DNA of 41,185 nucleotides from Endotrypanum monterogeii (GCA_000333855.2 CM007336.1:165347-206531); one strand, 5' to 3'. Counted from the stretch's first letter, positions 18,257-28,839 are shown. The notes: generated by a model not told the origin, from the sequence alone. Translations and numbers: made by a program.

Positions 18257-19240
18257 TTAAGAAAGCACACTCAAGAGGATGGCCATGCGCATAAAAAGTC
18301 CGTAGCGCATCTGCCGAAAATAAGCGGAGCGCGGGTCGTCGTCGATATCGGTACTGAGCTCATCCACGCGGGGAAGCGGGTGCATGACAATCATCTTCTC
18401 TTTTGCGTGTGCCAGACGATTTTTATTAATCACCAGGGCAGATTTTGAGGTCTCGAAGGCTTTCAGGGCGTCGTTGTCATCCGCCGCGGAGGCAGCGAAC
18501 CGCTCCTTCTGCAGGCGCGTCGCGTAGAGTACGTCGCAGTCAGCCACGATCTCTGGTGTCAGGCCAGAGCTTCGCTCGATCGTGATACCGCGCCTTTCAA
18601 CGTCTGCGGCAACATGGTCCAGCACATCCGTCGGCATCTCCAACCCAACAGGAGCGATAAGGTAAACTTTTTTGAGAGAGAAGTTATGCGTCAGCAACTT
18701 AAATAGCGAATGCACAGTGCGACCCTTCTTGAGGTCTCCAATCAAGGCGATCGTGATACCATCCACAGCACCCAGCTCGGCGTGAATAGTGAACGTATCG
18801 AGCAATGCCTGAGACGGATGCTCACCCGAGCCGTTGCCGGCATTCATAATCGGGTGTGTCGCAACGCGCATCGCCTGCTCCATTGCCTCCTCCTTAGCGT
18901 GGCGAAGCACCAGCACATCACTGTACGAGTCTAGCGTGCGGACGGTGTCCTCCAGTGTCTCGCCTTTGTTCACCGAGGACGTCTCCACTTTGAAATTCAC
19001 CACGCTCCCACCCAACCGCATCATAGCCGCGCAGAAGCTCGACAGCGTACGAGAACTATCCTCGAAGAACAGCGGTGTCATGACGCGGCCGTGCAGTGCA
19101 TCGATCGTCTTGCCCGCATCAATATGTTCCTTCATTGCAAGCGCCAGCTGGATGAGGGCATCGATGTCGGCGCGAGAGAATTGTGTGGCGGAGGCCACAC
19201 TTTTTCCCTTGAGGGTAGAGACAGGGGTGAAGGTGGACAT
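18257..19240 (-). CDS. ATC: Aspartate carbamoyltransferase
   Basis: A 327-residue catalytic-chain-type enzyme from the ATG at 19240. It joins carbamoyl phosphate from CPSII to aspartate, giving carbamoyl aspartate for dihydroorotase. Family motifs are intact: FFEDSSRTLSSF with the carbamoyl-phosphate-binding SSRT at 62-65, the 80s-loop NKGETLEDT with Lys92, NAGNGSGEHPSQALLDT with His141 and Gln144, GDLKKGRTVHSL with Arg174, the aspartate-binding TRLQKERF with Arg242 and Gln244, and MHPLPRVDE (286-294). The length fits a stand-alone trimeric ATC. It is not fused to CPSII or DHO as in animal CAD, and no regulatory chain gene is visible. It sits between OMPDC-OPRT and DHODH in the same transcription unit. 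No targeting signal is seen, so it is presumably cytosolic. Confidence 0.97.
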   Translation of the reverse strand: MSTFTPVSTLKGKSVASATQFSRADIDALIQLALAMKEHIDAGKTIDALHGRVMTPLFFEDSSRTLSSFCAAMMRLGGSVVNFKVETSSVNKGETLEDTVRTLDSYSDVLVLRHAKEEAMEQAMRVATHPIMNAGNGSGEHPSQALLDTFTIHAELGAVDGITIALIGDLKKGRTVHSLFKLLTHNFSLKKVYLIAPVGLEMPTDVLDHVAADVERRGITIERSSGLTPEIVADCDVLYATRLQKERFAASAADDNDALKAFETSKSALVINKNRLAHAKEKMIVMHPLPRVDELSTDIDDDPRSAYFRQMRYGLFMRMAILLSVLS

Positions 19241-21830
19241 GAATATGCCCCCGTACGTCTATGTGCGTGTATGTGTGTGCGCGTGTGCGTAGTCAGCTAT
19301 GGAGCCCAGGAGAAACCCTCTGGAGCAGAACGTAGCGGTGCCGGATGAAGCGTTATTGGTTATCGCTGCTCCCCCCCACACACACAGAGAGAGAGAGAGA
19401 GAAAAGAAAGCGGAAGAGGAGGAAATAAAGGCACGAAATACACGCAAAAGAAGAAGCATATATATGCGCCGATGCGTAACGCGTTGTCTAGCTGTCAGGA
19501 AAGCAAACCCAGTGCCCCCTCTCCGCCACAGACGCACGTGAACATCGGAAGAAGACTCATATCAGGTGTACATGCGTTACATGTGCACCCCTTCCTCCTG
19601 ATTCCCTAGGAGAAACAAGAAGAGAAGGGCAAGGGAGAGCACGAACAAGCGAAGAAGGGGTGTTTGGGGGAAAGAGAAGGGACAGTGCCACGTGTGTCGC
19701 GAACTGGATGGTGCGCTGCAGGGAGCATCAGCACAGCTCGAAAACGATCACACACACACACAAACCGCCAGATCCCAATGACTATCATAGCCGAAGGTCC
19801 GGCACAAGGGCCACATGTTTGCCGATACCCAAGAGCAACGGCACATGATTAAGAAAATGACCCAAGCGTTCAACGCGTCAAATAAAGCGCGGGTCAGTGC
19901 CCTCCCCCTACCCCCCCCCTTCACCTGACCTTGGCACATCGCATCGCCAGCTTCCTGCTTGAGTCTCAGGGAGAGCAAGCTTCGGCATGGAAAACAGCAT
20001 GTGAAGACAGTCGAAAAGATTTGCAAGAGAACTGTGTATCAGTGGTGTACCCTCGAAGGGCAGCAAGGGAAGCGCTTCACCGATAGCGAGTGGCGGGCGC
20101 CGAGACCCTGGTCAAGCGTGAAGAGACCACAGGAGCGCTATGAGGGGGGTGCAGCAATTACCTAGGAGAGAGCACGTACAAGCTACAGCCCACGACAGCC
20201 CTGCATCCGTATAAAAAGCGTTCAGGTCACCGCTCAACTGCGCATATGTCCGATACGCCCCTACCCCACCCCCCATCCACTAATCGGATCGTCAATGGTA
20301 TGCTGACGAGCAATCGATCCGGCTGCACGCACACAAGATAGACAAACGAGCTGAACAGCAAGAGTTTGTGGAACGGTCAGAATGCACTGCAGAGTAGTGA
20401 CAATGAAAACACGCACCGTGGTGGCCAGCTCAAGGGGGGGGGGAGTTGAAATGAGAATTAAAAGGTAGTTGTGGGCTGCTTAGCGAGCCTTGATGCAGAC
20501 CGTGCCACACCCTCTCTCTCTCGGTGACAAAGACTGACAAGAACCTCTCATTTACACTGAGCTGCACAGACGCGCAACATCACCGTTACCTATGTTCACG
20601 CTCACGCAAAGGGGAAGTCAACATATGTATATGTGGATATATATCCTTGTAATGGATGCCAAGAATGGGCGCATTGAGAAGACTTATGCCCCATTAAGAG
20701 AAAACGATACAGACAAACTCTAGATCGTACTGGACGCAGAAGACGAGCAACCGATCCTCTGACGGTGCGCAACAGACCGCGATGATCGCTGTGGTTCACC
20801 GCAAAGGAGCAACCACCTACACAATCGCCTCCAAGGCTCCAGATGAACAGCACCACCAGAGGATCAACGAAAAAAAAGAAAAAGACGGCACGTCCTGACC
20901 TTAAGGTCGCCGTATTTTCCAGCAGCAGTTCAAGACTGCTGACCCCGAGGGCCAGCCTATGCTGTCAGCGGAAGAGGGAGTGGTGTGTGTGTGTGTGTGA
21001 GGAGGGAGAAGGGGAAGAGGGGGGGAGTGGGAATTGATGACTGGCGACACATGCAACCGATGGGAGTGGGAGAGCGTGGGAACGGATACGTGGTCAGAGC
21101 GAGCTTCGATACATGTGCAAGTGCGTCGTGAATGGGAAGCGGAGGGGGGCAGGAAGGATGTACACACGCGACTATAGGGAACTCGCATCCGAGCAGATCG
21201 AGGCAGCAGAGCGCAATGGCCATGAAGAAAAAATAATCCGGGAGGGAAAGAGGACTGCCACCACCACCACATCTCGAACACCCTAACAGCAGGTAGAGGC
21301 CTGCATAAGCGCACGGACGACAACACTGCAGCCAGAGACTCAAGCCATCGTACATCTCCCATCACACCTACGCTGTCATCTCCTTTTTTTTCCTTCATCT
21401 GCTCTCCCACAACCAATGCTACACCCTAACGCGACCTCACTACATATCGCCGAACGTTACCAAATGAAAATGTATGGTGGCTACGTTGGTTGATCGCACT
21501 TCCCGGCGCACCCCCTATCTGCCAGAGAAAGAGCACCCATCAAATATGACGCCGCATGAATACTAAACCCCAGACCGTATTTATTTTTTTTTGTACTTGC
21601 TTGTCTTCCGAATGGATGTGTGTGGCTGTGTGTGTGTGTGGATGTGTGAATTGTGACGTCTATGGACACATAAAAGCACCTAAACACCCGCATCGGTTTT
21701 TTTTTTTAAGTTTGCCGTTACACTTTCGGGTATCTGTATGCGTGTGTGTGTGTGTGTGTTAAGAGAATATATGTTTGGTTATGAACAGACTTTGCATCCG
21801 CTGCGTTGTGAAGTGAAACATAAACATGAA

Positions 21831-21861
<31 letters not shown>

Positions 21862-22136
21862 GAGCACCGCATGCCCACGGGTAAGTACCTCTGCACACAG
21901 ATGCTCACTTCATACCTCCTCCCTGTTAATGAAATCCTCCTTTTTTAAGAAAAAAAAAAGAAATACGACGGCGATCAAATAAACCTCGTGTCTAGTGGAC
22001 CCCTACTACGAGGGTGAATAATAATGAAACACTGAGAAGCAAGTCAAGATAAAAGAGTTGAACACACACGCAGAGCGAAGGGAAAAAACATGAGGAGGGG
22101 GGGCTGAGGGAAGGGGAAGGCAAGGAGGAGGTAGCT

Positions 22137-22180
<44 letters not shown>

Positions 22181-22406
22181 GTTCGTTGGTAAGGTTATGC
22201 AGCATGAAATAAATAAATAACCTTTTTCTTGAGAATGAAGTTGTGTGTGTGTAGACGGGGGGGGAGCCTCCGCACCCACCCGTTATCCCTGCCCCCCCCC
22301 CCTTTGCCTCTGCATCCGCCTCTCCCTTTCCCTTCTCTCGACCGCTTGCACCACTCTTCACTGCACAGCCTGATGGCGTCCACCAGCTCCTCGCTACCCC
22401 GTCACT
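19241..22406. other. Long intergenic region (3.1 kb) between OMPDC-OPRT and ATC
   Basis: No supported gene in the longest unbroken non-coding stretch downstream of a pyrimidine gene. About 19780-20900 is unique, moderately GC-rich sequence with few simple repeats and only short random open frames; it could be a decayed element or a structured 3' UTR. Elsewhere there are (GA)n at 19386-19402, G- and GT-rich tracts near 20980-21030, (GT)n at 21740-21759, (CA)n/(GA)n at 21832-21861, (TA)n at 22140-22177 and a poly-C run at about 22291-22302. Confidence 0.65.
22140..22177. repeat. (TA)n microsatellite
   Basis: About 19 TA units roughly 230 bases downstream of the OMPDC-OPRT stop codon, within its probable 3' UTR. 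Confidence 0.9.
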
Positions 22407-23780
22407 TCACAGCTTGCTCTGACCCCATTGGCTGAGAAAGGTGCGCACCTCACTTTCCTGCTGGGGGGTGATGGCGTTGCACTGGCGCCAGAGCGGCAGT
22501 AGCTGATAGAGTCCCACCACCGCCTCGAAGTCGTAGCCAAGGCGGTTCAAAAAATCTTTGGCCCCCATCTCGCGATCCACTAGCACTACAATCGACACCA
22601 CTTCAAGCCCGGCAGACTTCAGCTTTTCGATCGCCTCGACTTTGGTCTCGCCAGTGGAGACGAGGTCATCGATGATAACGACACGATCGCCCCTCTTGTA
22701 CTCGCCCTCGATGGCAGCCTTTGTGCCGTAACTCTTTGCCTCCCGGCGAGGATAAATGAGAGGGACGTTCATCTCGTTGGAAATAGCGCTAGCGATGGGC
22801 AGCGCAGCGTAGGGAAGGCCGACGATGCGATCGAACTTGTAGGAGCGCAGCACCTTAGCGTACTCGCGAGCCACGAGGCGCATGATGCTCGGATACGTGA
22901 CAAGGCGACGAAGATCGATGTAGATCGGTGAGCTCTTTCCAGACTTGAGCGTGAACTTGCCAAAGCGCACGCAATTAGAGTCCACAAGCGCCTTCGCCAG
23001 CTCGGTGGAGCCGCCCTTGGCGAAGCGAATCGTATTGATCTCCTCACAAAGCTTCTTCGCGGCAGCGCGCGGGTCAGCGGAGCGGGCGAGGCCGCGTGAC
23101 ACATTGATGAGCATGCCGCTTCCGTCTCCACGAAGACCTGCGTCGAGGCTCGCCTTCAGGCTACCACCCTGGGCGCCAATGCCTGGCACCAGGAACCACA
23201 GAGTCGGGGCGCGTGCACGCACGCGAGCCAATGCGACCGGGTCCGTTGCCCCTACGACGAGCCCGACGTTGCGGTTCGCATTCCATGGGCCCTCGGCGCG
23301 CTGGGCAACAGCCTCGTAGAGGTACTCATCACCCACCCGCAGACATTGCAAATCATTGCTGCCTGGGTTGGAGGTCTTGCAAAGCACGAAGACACCTTTG
23401 TCCGGATAGCGAAGGAAAGACTGGAGGCTGTCAGCACCCATGTAAGGCGAGGCAGTGATAGCGTGCGCGTTCAGGTGCTTGAAGGCAGAGGTGGCGTATG
23501 CATCGGCGGTGTCGGCGATATCGCCGCGCTTCGCATCCAAAATGACGGGGATGCCAGAGGGAATGACACGGATGACCTCTGCCAGCGCCGACCAGCCCTC
23601 AGCACCGAAGACCTCAAAAAATGCAGCGTTCGGCTTGTAGGCGGCAGCGTACTCGTGGGTCTGTGCAATCAAGCGCTTGCACTCGTCCACCGCTGCCGCC
23701 GCCGTCTTGGCACGAGGGTCGAGGCCCACACATAGCAGAGAGCGCTTTGCACGCTCGTTCAACAGATCAAAAAAGGACAT
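22407..23780 (-). CDS. UMPS: Orotidine-5'-phosphate decarboxylase / orotate phosphoribosyltransferase fusion, glycosomal
   Basis: A 457-residue bifunctional enzyme from the ATG at 23780 that turns orotate plus PRPP into OMP and then UMP. The N-terminal decarboxylase (about 1-245) has LLCVGLDPR (15-23), the catalytic LDAKRGDIADT (81-91) with Lys84, ASPYMGADSL (110-119) and VPGIGAQGG (198-206). The C-terminal transferase (about 255-450) has FGKFTLKSGKSSPIYID (273-289) and the PRPP-binding loop VVIIDDLVSTGET (367-379). The order is reversed compared with animal UMP synthase, as known for kinetoplastids. The last three residues are SKL, a type-1 peroxisomal signal, placing the enzyme in the glycosome. 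It lies between the nucleoside-kinase-like gene and ATC. Downstream sequence is unusually long (3.1 kb), and a (GT)n tract lies about 70 bases upstream of the start. Confidence 0.98.
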   Translation of the reverse strand: MSFFDLLNERAKRSLLCVGLDPRAKTAAAAVDECKRLIAQTHEYAAAYKPNAAFFEVFGAEGWSALAEVIRVIPSGIPVILDAKRGDIADTADAYATSAFKHLNAHAITASPYMGADSLQSFLRYPDKGVFVLCKTSNPGSNDLQCLRVGDEYLYEAVAQRAEGPWNANRNVGLVVGATDPVALARVRARAPTLWFLVPGIGAQGGSLKASLDAGLRGDGSGMLINVSRGLARSADPRAAAKKLCEEINTIRFAKGGSTELAKALVDSNCVRFGKFTLKSGKSSPIYIDLRRLVTYPSIMRLVAREYAKVLRSYKFDRIVGLPYAALPIASAISNEMNVPLIYPRREAKSYGTKAAIEGEYKRGDRVVIIDDLVSTGETKVEAIEKLKSAGLEVVSIVVLVDREMGAKDFLNRLGYDFEAVVGLYQLLPLWRQCNAITPQQESEVRTFLSQWGQSKL

Positions 23781-23846
23781 ACGTCACCGACAGAAAACGG
23801 AAAGTGTGAAAATGTACGTGGGTGGGGAAGAAGGGGGAGAGCTTCT

Positions 23847-23889
<43 letters not shown>

Positions 23890-25102
23890 GGGAAGATTGG
23901 GGAAGGAACAAAATAATCCAAATGAGGGGAATATAAGAGAAGGTGTTTTCACGAAATAACATCGATCCCTCGTCGGCCGGTGACATAAAAAAAAAAAAGG
24001 ACGTGCGTGTACAGTGAAGTATTACCTCGCAGGATCTCGTAGGCACCAAAGATGCACACGCGTGCATATTCCATACGGTGTACCCATACGCGAAAAAAAA
24101 AAACAAGAGAAGAGAAAAAACACGAACCGTCGGCAATGGTGATGAACATCACAAGATACCGTGGCGACTGTACGAGACGAGGAGAAGGACTCTCCCCCCT
24201 CATTTTTTTTTTGCCGCTGAAATTGTTGACTCCTCTCCCCCCCCCTCCCTCCACACACCGCCCCTGGTGCGTGGCGAGTGAGCTGCCGTCTAACCGAGGC
24301 ACACGCACAGATACACAGACCGATCACCCCCACCCTCACATAGATACAGGCCACCACAACAACAGCAGATACCTCTGGTATCTCTCTTGCCGGTGGTATT
24401 CATTTGATACCCCCGTCAAAATCAGAGGCAACAGATGTGGAAAGAAGGGGGAACAGCTTGCAAGGCACCTGAAGAGTGTGTGCGTGTGCGCGTCCTTTTT
24501 TTTCGTTGTTGTTTTCGGATAAAAGTCAGTCATCTACGTCACGGTAACGACTGTCTCGAGCTGTTGACAACCAGAAGAAAACAATCATTATAAATCAAGA
24601 TAAGTATGAGAATGGCACCAATAAATTCACTGATAAAGAATGTTGACGCTGTTATTTAGCAATGAATGATGCACTGCAGGACACACGTGTCGCAGGGAAA
24701 TGTTGCGAAAGCTCAACGAAGAAACAAAACAGCGATCCGCAGCACCACTTGTGCAGTGAAGTGCCAAACCTGTCCATATCGAGTTCATTACATCACGCAA
24801 GAGGTGGTAGATATCACGGGCGTATATCGTGGGGACTTATGAGACAGACAGACAGACAGACAGAGCGGTGTGCTACTCTCGACATGGTACAGGGACCCGT
24901 CGCAGAGGGGCTTGTTGACGCAAGTATCCCCGCCGCCGCCGCCGCCGCCCTATTTCGGGTTTTGGGTGTCCCCAACAACAACAACAACAACCCCCATCGT
25001 CTGTTTTGGTGTAGTTACGTTAAGAAAAAGCGTTCCTTCCAACCCTGCCCCCCACCACCACCACCACCACGCCAACCACGGCGCCACAGAGATAGGGGGA
25101 TC
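23781..25102. other. Intergenic region with clustered short tandem repeats
   Basis: No supported gene. It contains (GT)n followed by (GA)n at 23850-23889, poly-A and poly-T runs near 23988, 24092 and 24205, a (GACA)n run at 24844-24864, and three triplet tracts close to the kinase stop codon: (CCG)n at about 24930-24949, (AAC)n at 24974-24990 and (ACC)n at 25051-25070. Confidence 0.7.
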
Positions 25103-27349
25103 TCAGCGAATAGCGCAGATCTCAGCACTGACGGCATCCGTTTGATCACGAAGGCGGTCCGCGTTGACTCCGTCCACAGTCTTATCGTTCGTTATAGTCC
25201 ACCATGGGCGAGGAACAGCACGTGGCGCACCTGTGGCAATACAGTCGTCACCCACGCCGCACCCGCTGTCTGTTAGGTTTGGTGTAGCAAGATGGTCCCC
25301 CGCCACGGAACGCCACCGCAGCCGGTGGGCCTGCAGTGGGCGGAAGACGCGATGGAAAAAAAGGACTTCAAAGAAAAACCAGTAGCGAAACTCGTAATAG
25401 AATGGCGCCAGAGCCAATGAAATAGCCTCGGCAGACAACGCTACCTCACGCAGGTCGCCGCCCGCCGAGAGCTGCGAATGTGGATCCGTACCCGTGGCGG
25501 GAGCAACAAGTTTTTTCGGGCCGGGAACCTCCGCCGAAGACGGTTCAGCTGCTCTCTCACGACGAGCAGAGCTCTGAAGCAGCGCGAGACGCCCACGCTC
25601 AGCGAGCACCCGATTAATGTACGCCACTCCCGAATCATCGATTGACTCGGCCAGTCGCGTTGGCGACGTCGCATCCACGCTGCCATTCGAGTCGCTTTGA
25701 TGCTTTTGAGGGGATCGAGTGGTGTTCTCAAATGAAGAACTGCTGCCGACGCACCTCAGTGATGCCCACACGAGAGCAGCAGTAGTACCAGGGGTGTGAG
25801 GCGACGACGGCGACGACGACTGCGCCAGCCAATCATCAAACTCACACTTCCAGAAAAGCTCAAAGGCCGCCTCGGGCAAACCATCACTAGACCAATACGT
25901 TGCGCAATCATCCCCGGTCTTCCCTGCGGTGACCGCTGAGGAAGCAGCTGCAACAGACGCCGTTGATCGTGCGGTCTGGGTGTCGGTGATGTCAGTCGGC
26001 AGGGGGGTGGTGGCCATGTCGCCGCCGCCCAGGGCACGCGGATCATCATTGTGGGTCATTTGGCGTAAGACATGTGGGCGAGGCGGATCAAAGCAACACG
26101 GGGAGAGCAGATCGAGCGCATCGCACAGTGCGGTACGCGCTGGAGACGTCGCAGCCACACAATCCGCGCTCGCGAGCTCATTCAGCCCATCTAGTCGCAT
26201 CTCGCGCTCCAAAGCATCCACAAGCTCCACGCGATATCGCTGCCGTGACCGGACAGACCATAGTTGTTCAATGCGTGGGCGGTAGACCTGACGCACGACA
26301 CGCGCCAAGAGAGATTGCTTACGCTGCTGTCTCTCACGCTCCCCACCCTCCGACTCGCTATGGCAGTCCACTAATGCGTTGCCGACCGCCTGCTGAGCAA
26401 GATGGCGACGCGGTGTGCGAAAGAATCGACGCAAACACGCCGTCTCCAAGTCGCACTCCACAGCGATGCCGTAGTCTATCAAAGAGTTCACCTCACGATT
26501 GCATAACAGAGTGAAGCCCTCCCACACCACGTATATGGTGACGTGAGGCGATGACGCGAGCACCGGATGCAGTGACTCCTCGTCTGTGGCAACTCGAAGG
26601 CCACAAAAAAAGCAAGGGACGCTGCCATGACCCTGCTGGCACTGCGCTGGTTCAATGACCCTTTCCCGTCGTCGTTCTTCCTCAGCTTCGTGTGCGCAGA
26701 GGGAGGCATCTGTGACGCTGTCCCCCTCACTGTCCTCTTGGGAAGCACTGGTGATAATGGTATCGGTCAATGAAATGCCGTGGTGGTCAGGTGCAGCAGA
26801 AACAGAAACGTTCGATGCAGCAAACCCAGATTCACCGACCGGGGTAGGAGACGTGGACTCCGCTGTGGCACGGTGATACTTGCCCAACTCTTGTATACGA
26901 GGCCGCATCTGTGACCACCAAGCGCTCTGCACATACTTTTCAAAGCAGAGCTCGTGAAGCGGTGCTGCACCACTATGAGAGCAGCAATTCTGTTCCGCGG
27001 GCCATGACGCGGTTACGTCCCTCTCATCTGGAAGGCGAACCGAAACCTCTGACACAGCGTGCACCAGCGCCGTCATCCAATGTGCAATAGTGCCATAGTC
27101 AATACACCGGTAGTCTTCGTAGGTGCCTAGCTCTGCAGAAACGTCCTCGAGGAAGAAACTATCTGCGCTGATGGGGTACAGTGGCGAGTTGAGTCTCTTC
27201 GCAAGCTGATGAGCAATGGTCGACTTGCCGCAGGCACTGCCTCCAATCACACCAACCAGCTGAACAGATACACTAACGTTGATGGTGTTCGCAGTGCTTG
27301 GTATCCCCGCTTCGTCCGCAGATGGCTGAGAATCAAAGAGAGAAGACAT
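25103..27349 (-). CDS. P-loop kinase of the uridine / nicotinamide-riboside kinase type, expanded
   Basis: A 748-residue protein from the ATG at 27349. The N-terminal part carries a P-loop GGSACGKST (36-44), then YPISADSFF (58-66), which matches the QDSFY/QDDFF segment holding the catalytic Asp of uridine-cytidine and nicotinamide riboside kinases, then a DYGTIAHWM segment (84-92). A poorly conserved insert (about 100-265, with a CFFC pair at 246-249) follows. Then comes TIYVVWEGFTLLCNREV (271-287), matching the VEGFLL strand of NRK proteins, and a basic lid-like LRRFFRTPRR (306-315). The last 400 residues are mostly Ser/Ala-rich with an aromatic patch at 648-667. Family members are usually 190-280 residues, so this is greatly enlarged. 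Its place among the pyrimidine genes suggests nucleoside phosphorylation, but the substrate cannot be read from the sequence. Confidence 0.6.
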   Translation of the reverse strand: MSSLFDSQPSADEAGIPSTANTINVSVSVQLVGVIGGSACGKSTIAHQLAKRLNSPLYPISADSFFLEDVSAELGTYEDYRCIDYGTIAHWMTALVHAVSEVSVRLPDERDVTASWPAEQNCCSHSGAAPLHELCFEKYVQSAWWSQMRPRIQELGKYHRATAESTSPTPVGESGFAASNVSVSAAPDHHGISLTDTIITSASQEDSEGDSVTDASLCAHEAEEERRRERVIEPAQCQQGHGSVPCFFCGLRVATDEESLHPVLASSPHVTIYVVWEGFTLLCNREVNSLIDYGIAVECDLETACLRRFFRTPRRHLAQQAVGNALVDCHSESEGGERERQQRKQSLLARVVRQVYRPRIEQLWSVRSRQRYRVELVDALEREMRLDGLNELASADCVAATSPARTALCDALDLLSPCCFDPPRPHVLRQMTHNDDPRALGGGDMATTPLPTDITDTQTARSTASVAAASSAVTAGKTGDDCATYWSSDGLPEAAFELFWKCEFDDWLAQSSSPSSPHTPGTTAALVWASLRCVGSSSSFENTTRSPQKHQSDSNGSVDATSPTRLAESIDDSGVAYINRVLAERGRLALLQSSARRERAAEPSSAEVPGPKKLVAPATGTDPHSQLSAGGDLREVALSAEAISLALAPFYYEFRYWFFFEVLFFHRVFRPLQAHRLRWRSVAGDHLATPNLTDSGCGVGDDCIATGAPRAVPRPWWTITNDKTVDGVNADRLRDQTDAVSAEICAIR

Positions 27350-28777
27350 GCTGGTAGACTGCCCAGCAGCACCGGTGCTCAGAATTCGAGCTCAAAGATG
27401 TTGTAGTGAATCGCCCCTCCTACCCTGCCTTCCCTTTTTTCGTGTTGAAGTGTGTGTGTGCGTGTGTGTGTGCGTGTGTGCGTGTGTGTGTGTGTGTTTG
27501 CAGGTACGTGATACCTTGCCGAATAAATCCTGCGAGCAGCCCTGTCAATGGAAGACAAAAAGAAGTGGAGAAGCGCAGCGGATGAGAAGATGACGAAACC
27601 TCCCAGAGGCACACGCAAGCACACTAGCAAAGCAACTCAAACAAAAATAATTAAAATTGAGATTATTGATGAGGATAGAGGGGAAAAATAAGAGATCATT
27701 AGAGTGAAACAGATGCGAACGCAACTCAGCAGAGCAGCGAAGAAGAAGAAGAAAACAAACAAAAGAACAAAAAAAAAACCCGGAGGGAACCCGGTGCTTC
27801 ACGCACACTGCACCTGCGCAGTCAGTCAACAGGGACGATCACCTCGTCACCTGACACGCACAGACCCGTCATCACCATCATACACACCACATACCCACAC
27901 ACACACAACACGAGCGGGAGAGTGGTGAGGTGACAAAAAAAACCGAAAAAGTGAAAGCCCTTGCTGTGTGTGAGTGGGTGAGAGGGGAAGAGGGGGGGGG
28001 GGTAACGCAGAAGCGGGTAGCGGCGTGCAGTACAGCCCCATCGGAGAGGAGGGAAGGTGCAAATGCAGAGCTCTGGAGATAACAGCATCCTCCCCCTCAC
28101 AATGCACCCAAATAACTTCCTTGAGCCTAACACAGGGACTTCATCTCATCTGGTGCTCGCACCTTCACCCCCCCCCACCCTATCCCCACCCCTTTCTCGT
28201 TGATACGGACTTCAGTGTACCGTTGGTTCATATGACCGGGCACGCCATGAATGCGCCCACTCGGTAGCCCTCAACTAGGTCTTTTTTTTTTTCCTCTGTT
28301 CATTTCCGTGTAGGAGCGTGTGTACATGAGAGACATAAGAGGAGGAGGAAGCCGCATACAAGCACATCCAGAGACACACACCCAAGCATCCACACAAGCG
28401 GCAAGTTATACGCCTCCCCTCCTCCTATATACAAACACAGGAAGAGAGCCATCTCTGCATCGACACCATCGGTTACCAACTGGAGCACTTCGTCTCATCC
28501 CTTAACACGCACACACATACGCACGCACGCACGCAGACACAAAAACAAAACCCCCACAGATTTGGCAGCGAAAAGGGGAAGACGAAAACAAAAGAGAAAT
28601 AGAAAGAAAAAAAAGGGGAACAAAACAAGTTGTATCTATGAAAGGGAAATGGGGGGATGATGGCATGAGGGAAGGGAGGGGTGGAGGGGAGGGACGAACA
28701 CTCAGATCCGCGCACCACCGTGCACGGCATCCGCCCACCCACCCCCACCCGACACTCACACACCGTCCGCACCCACT
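27350..28777. other. Intergenic region between the H3 copy at the gap and the kinase gene
   Basis: No supported gene. It contains (GT)n at 27450-27499, poly-A runs, (CA)n around 27885-27908, a poly-G run at 27992-28002 and poly-C/T tracts. From about 28505 to the second gap the sequence is nearly identical to 40606-40938 (histone H3 3' flank). Confidence 0.7.
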
Positions 28778-28839
28778 CTAGTGGCGCTCACCGCGCAGGC
28801 GCATCGCAAGCTGCACGTCCTCGCTGGATCGTCACGCGC
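28505..28839. repeat. Histone H3 3'-end repeat, copy 1
   Basis: About 335 bases nearly identical to 40606-40938, covering the H3 3' flank and the last codons of H3. Differences are a few substitutions and small indels. Homology starts abruptly at about 28505, where the two loci become unrelated, and ends here at the N gap. Confidence 0.93.
28778..28839 (-). pseudogene. Histone H3, 3'-terminal fragment at assembly gap, frameshifted
   Basis: The TAG stop at 28778-28780 and upstream codons give LRGERH and the start of the preceding helix, identical to the H3 end at 40873. At about 28820-28824 two bases are missing compared with the other copy (CCTCGCTGG against CCTTCGGCTGG), which breaks the frame before the gap. 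The rest of the gene (about 330 bases) would fit in the 603-base gap. I label it pseudogene because the visible frame is broken, but an error at the contig edge is the likelier cause. H3 is a core nucleosome histone. Confidence 0.55.

Noticed and set aside
19600..22400. Search for tRNA, snRNA or spliced-leader RNA genes in the long intergenic regions
   Set aside because: No cloverleaf-like A/B box pair and no spliced-leader exon sequence recognised by eye; a covariance-model scan would be decisive.
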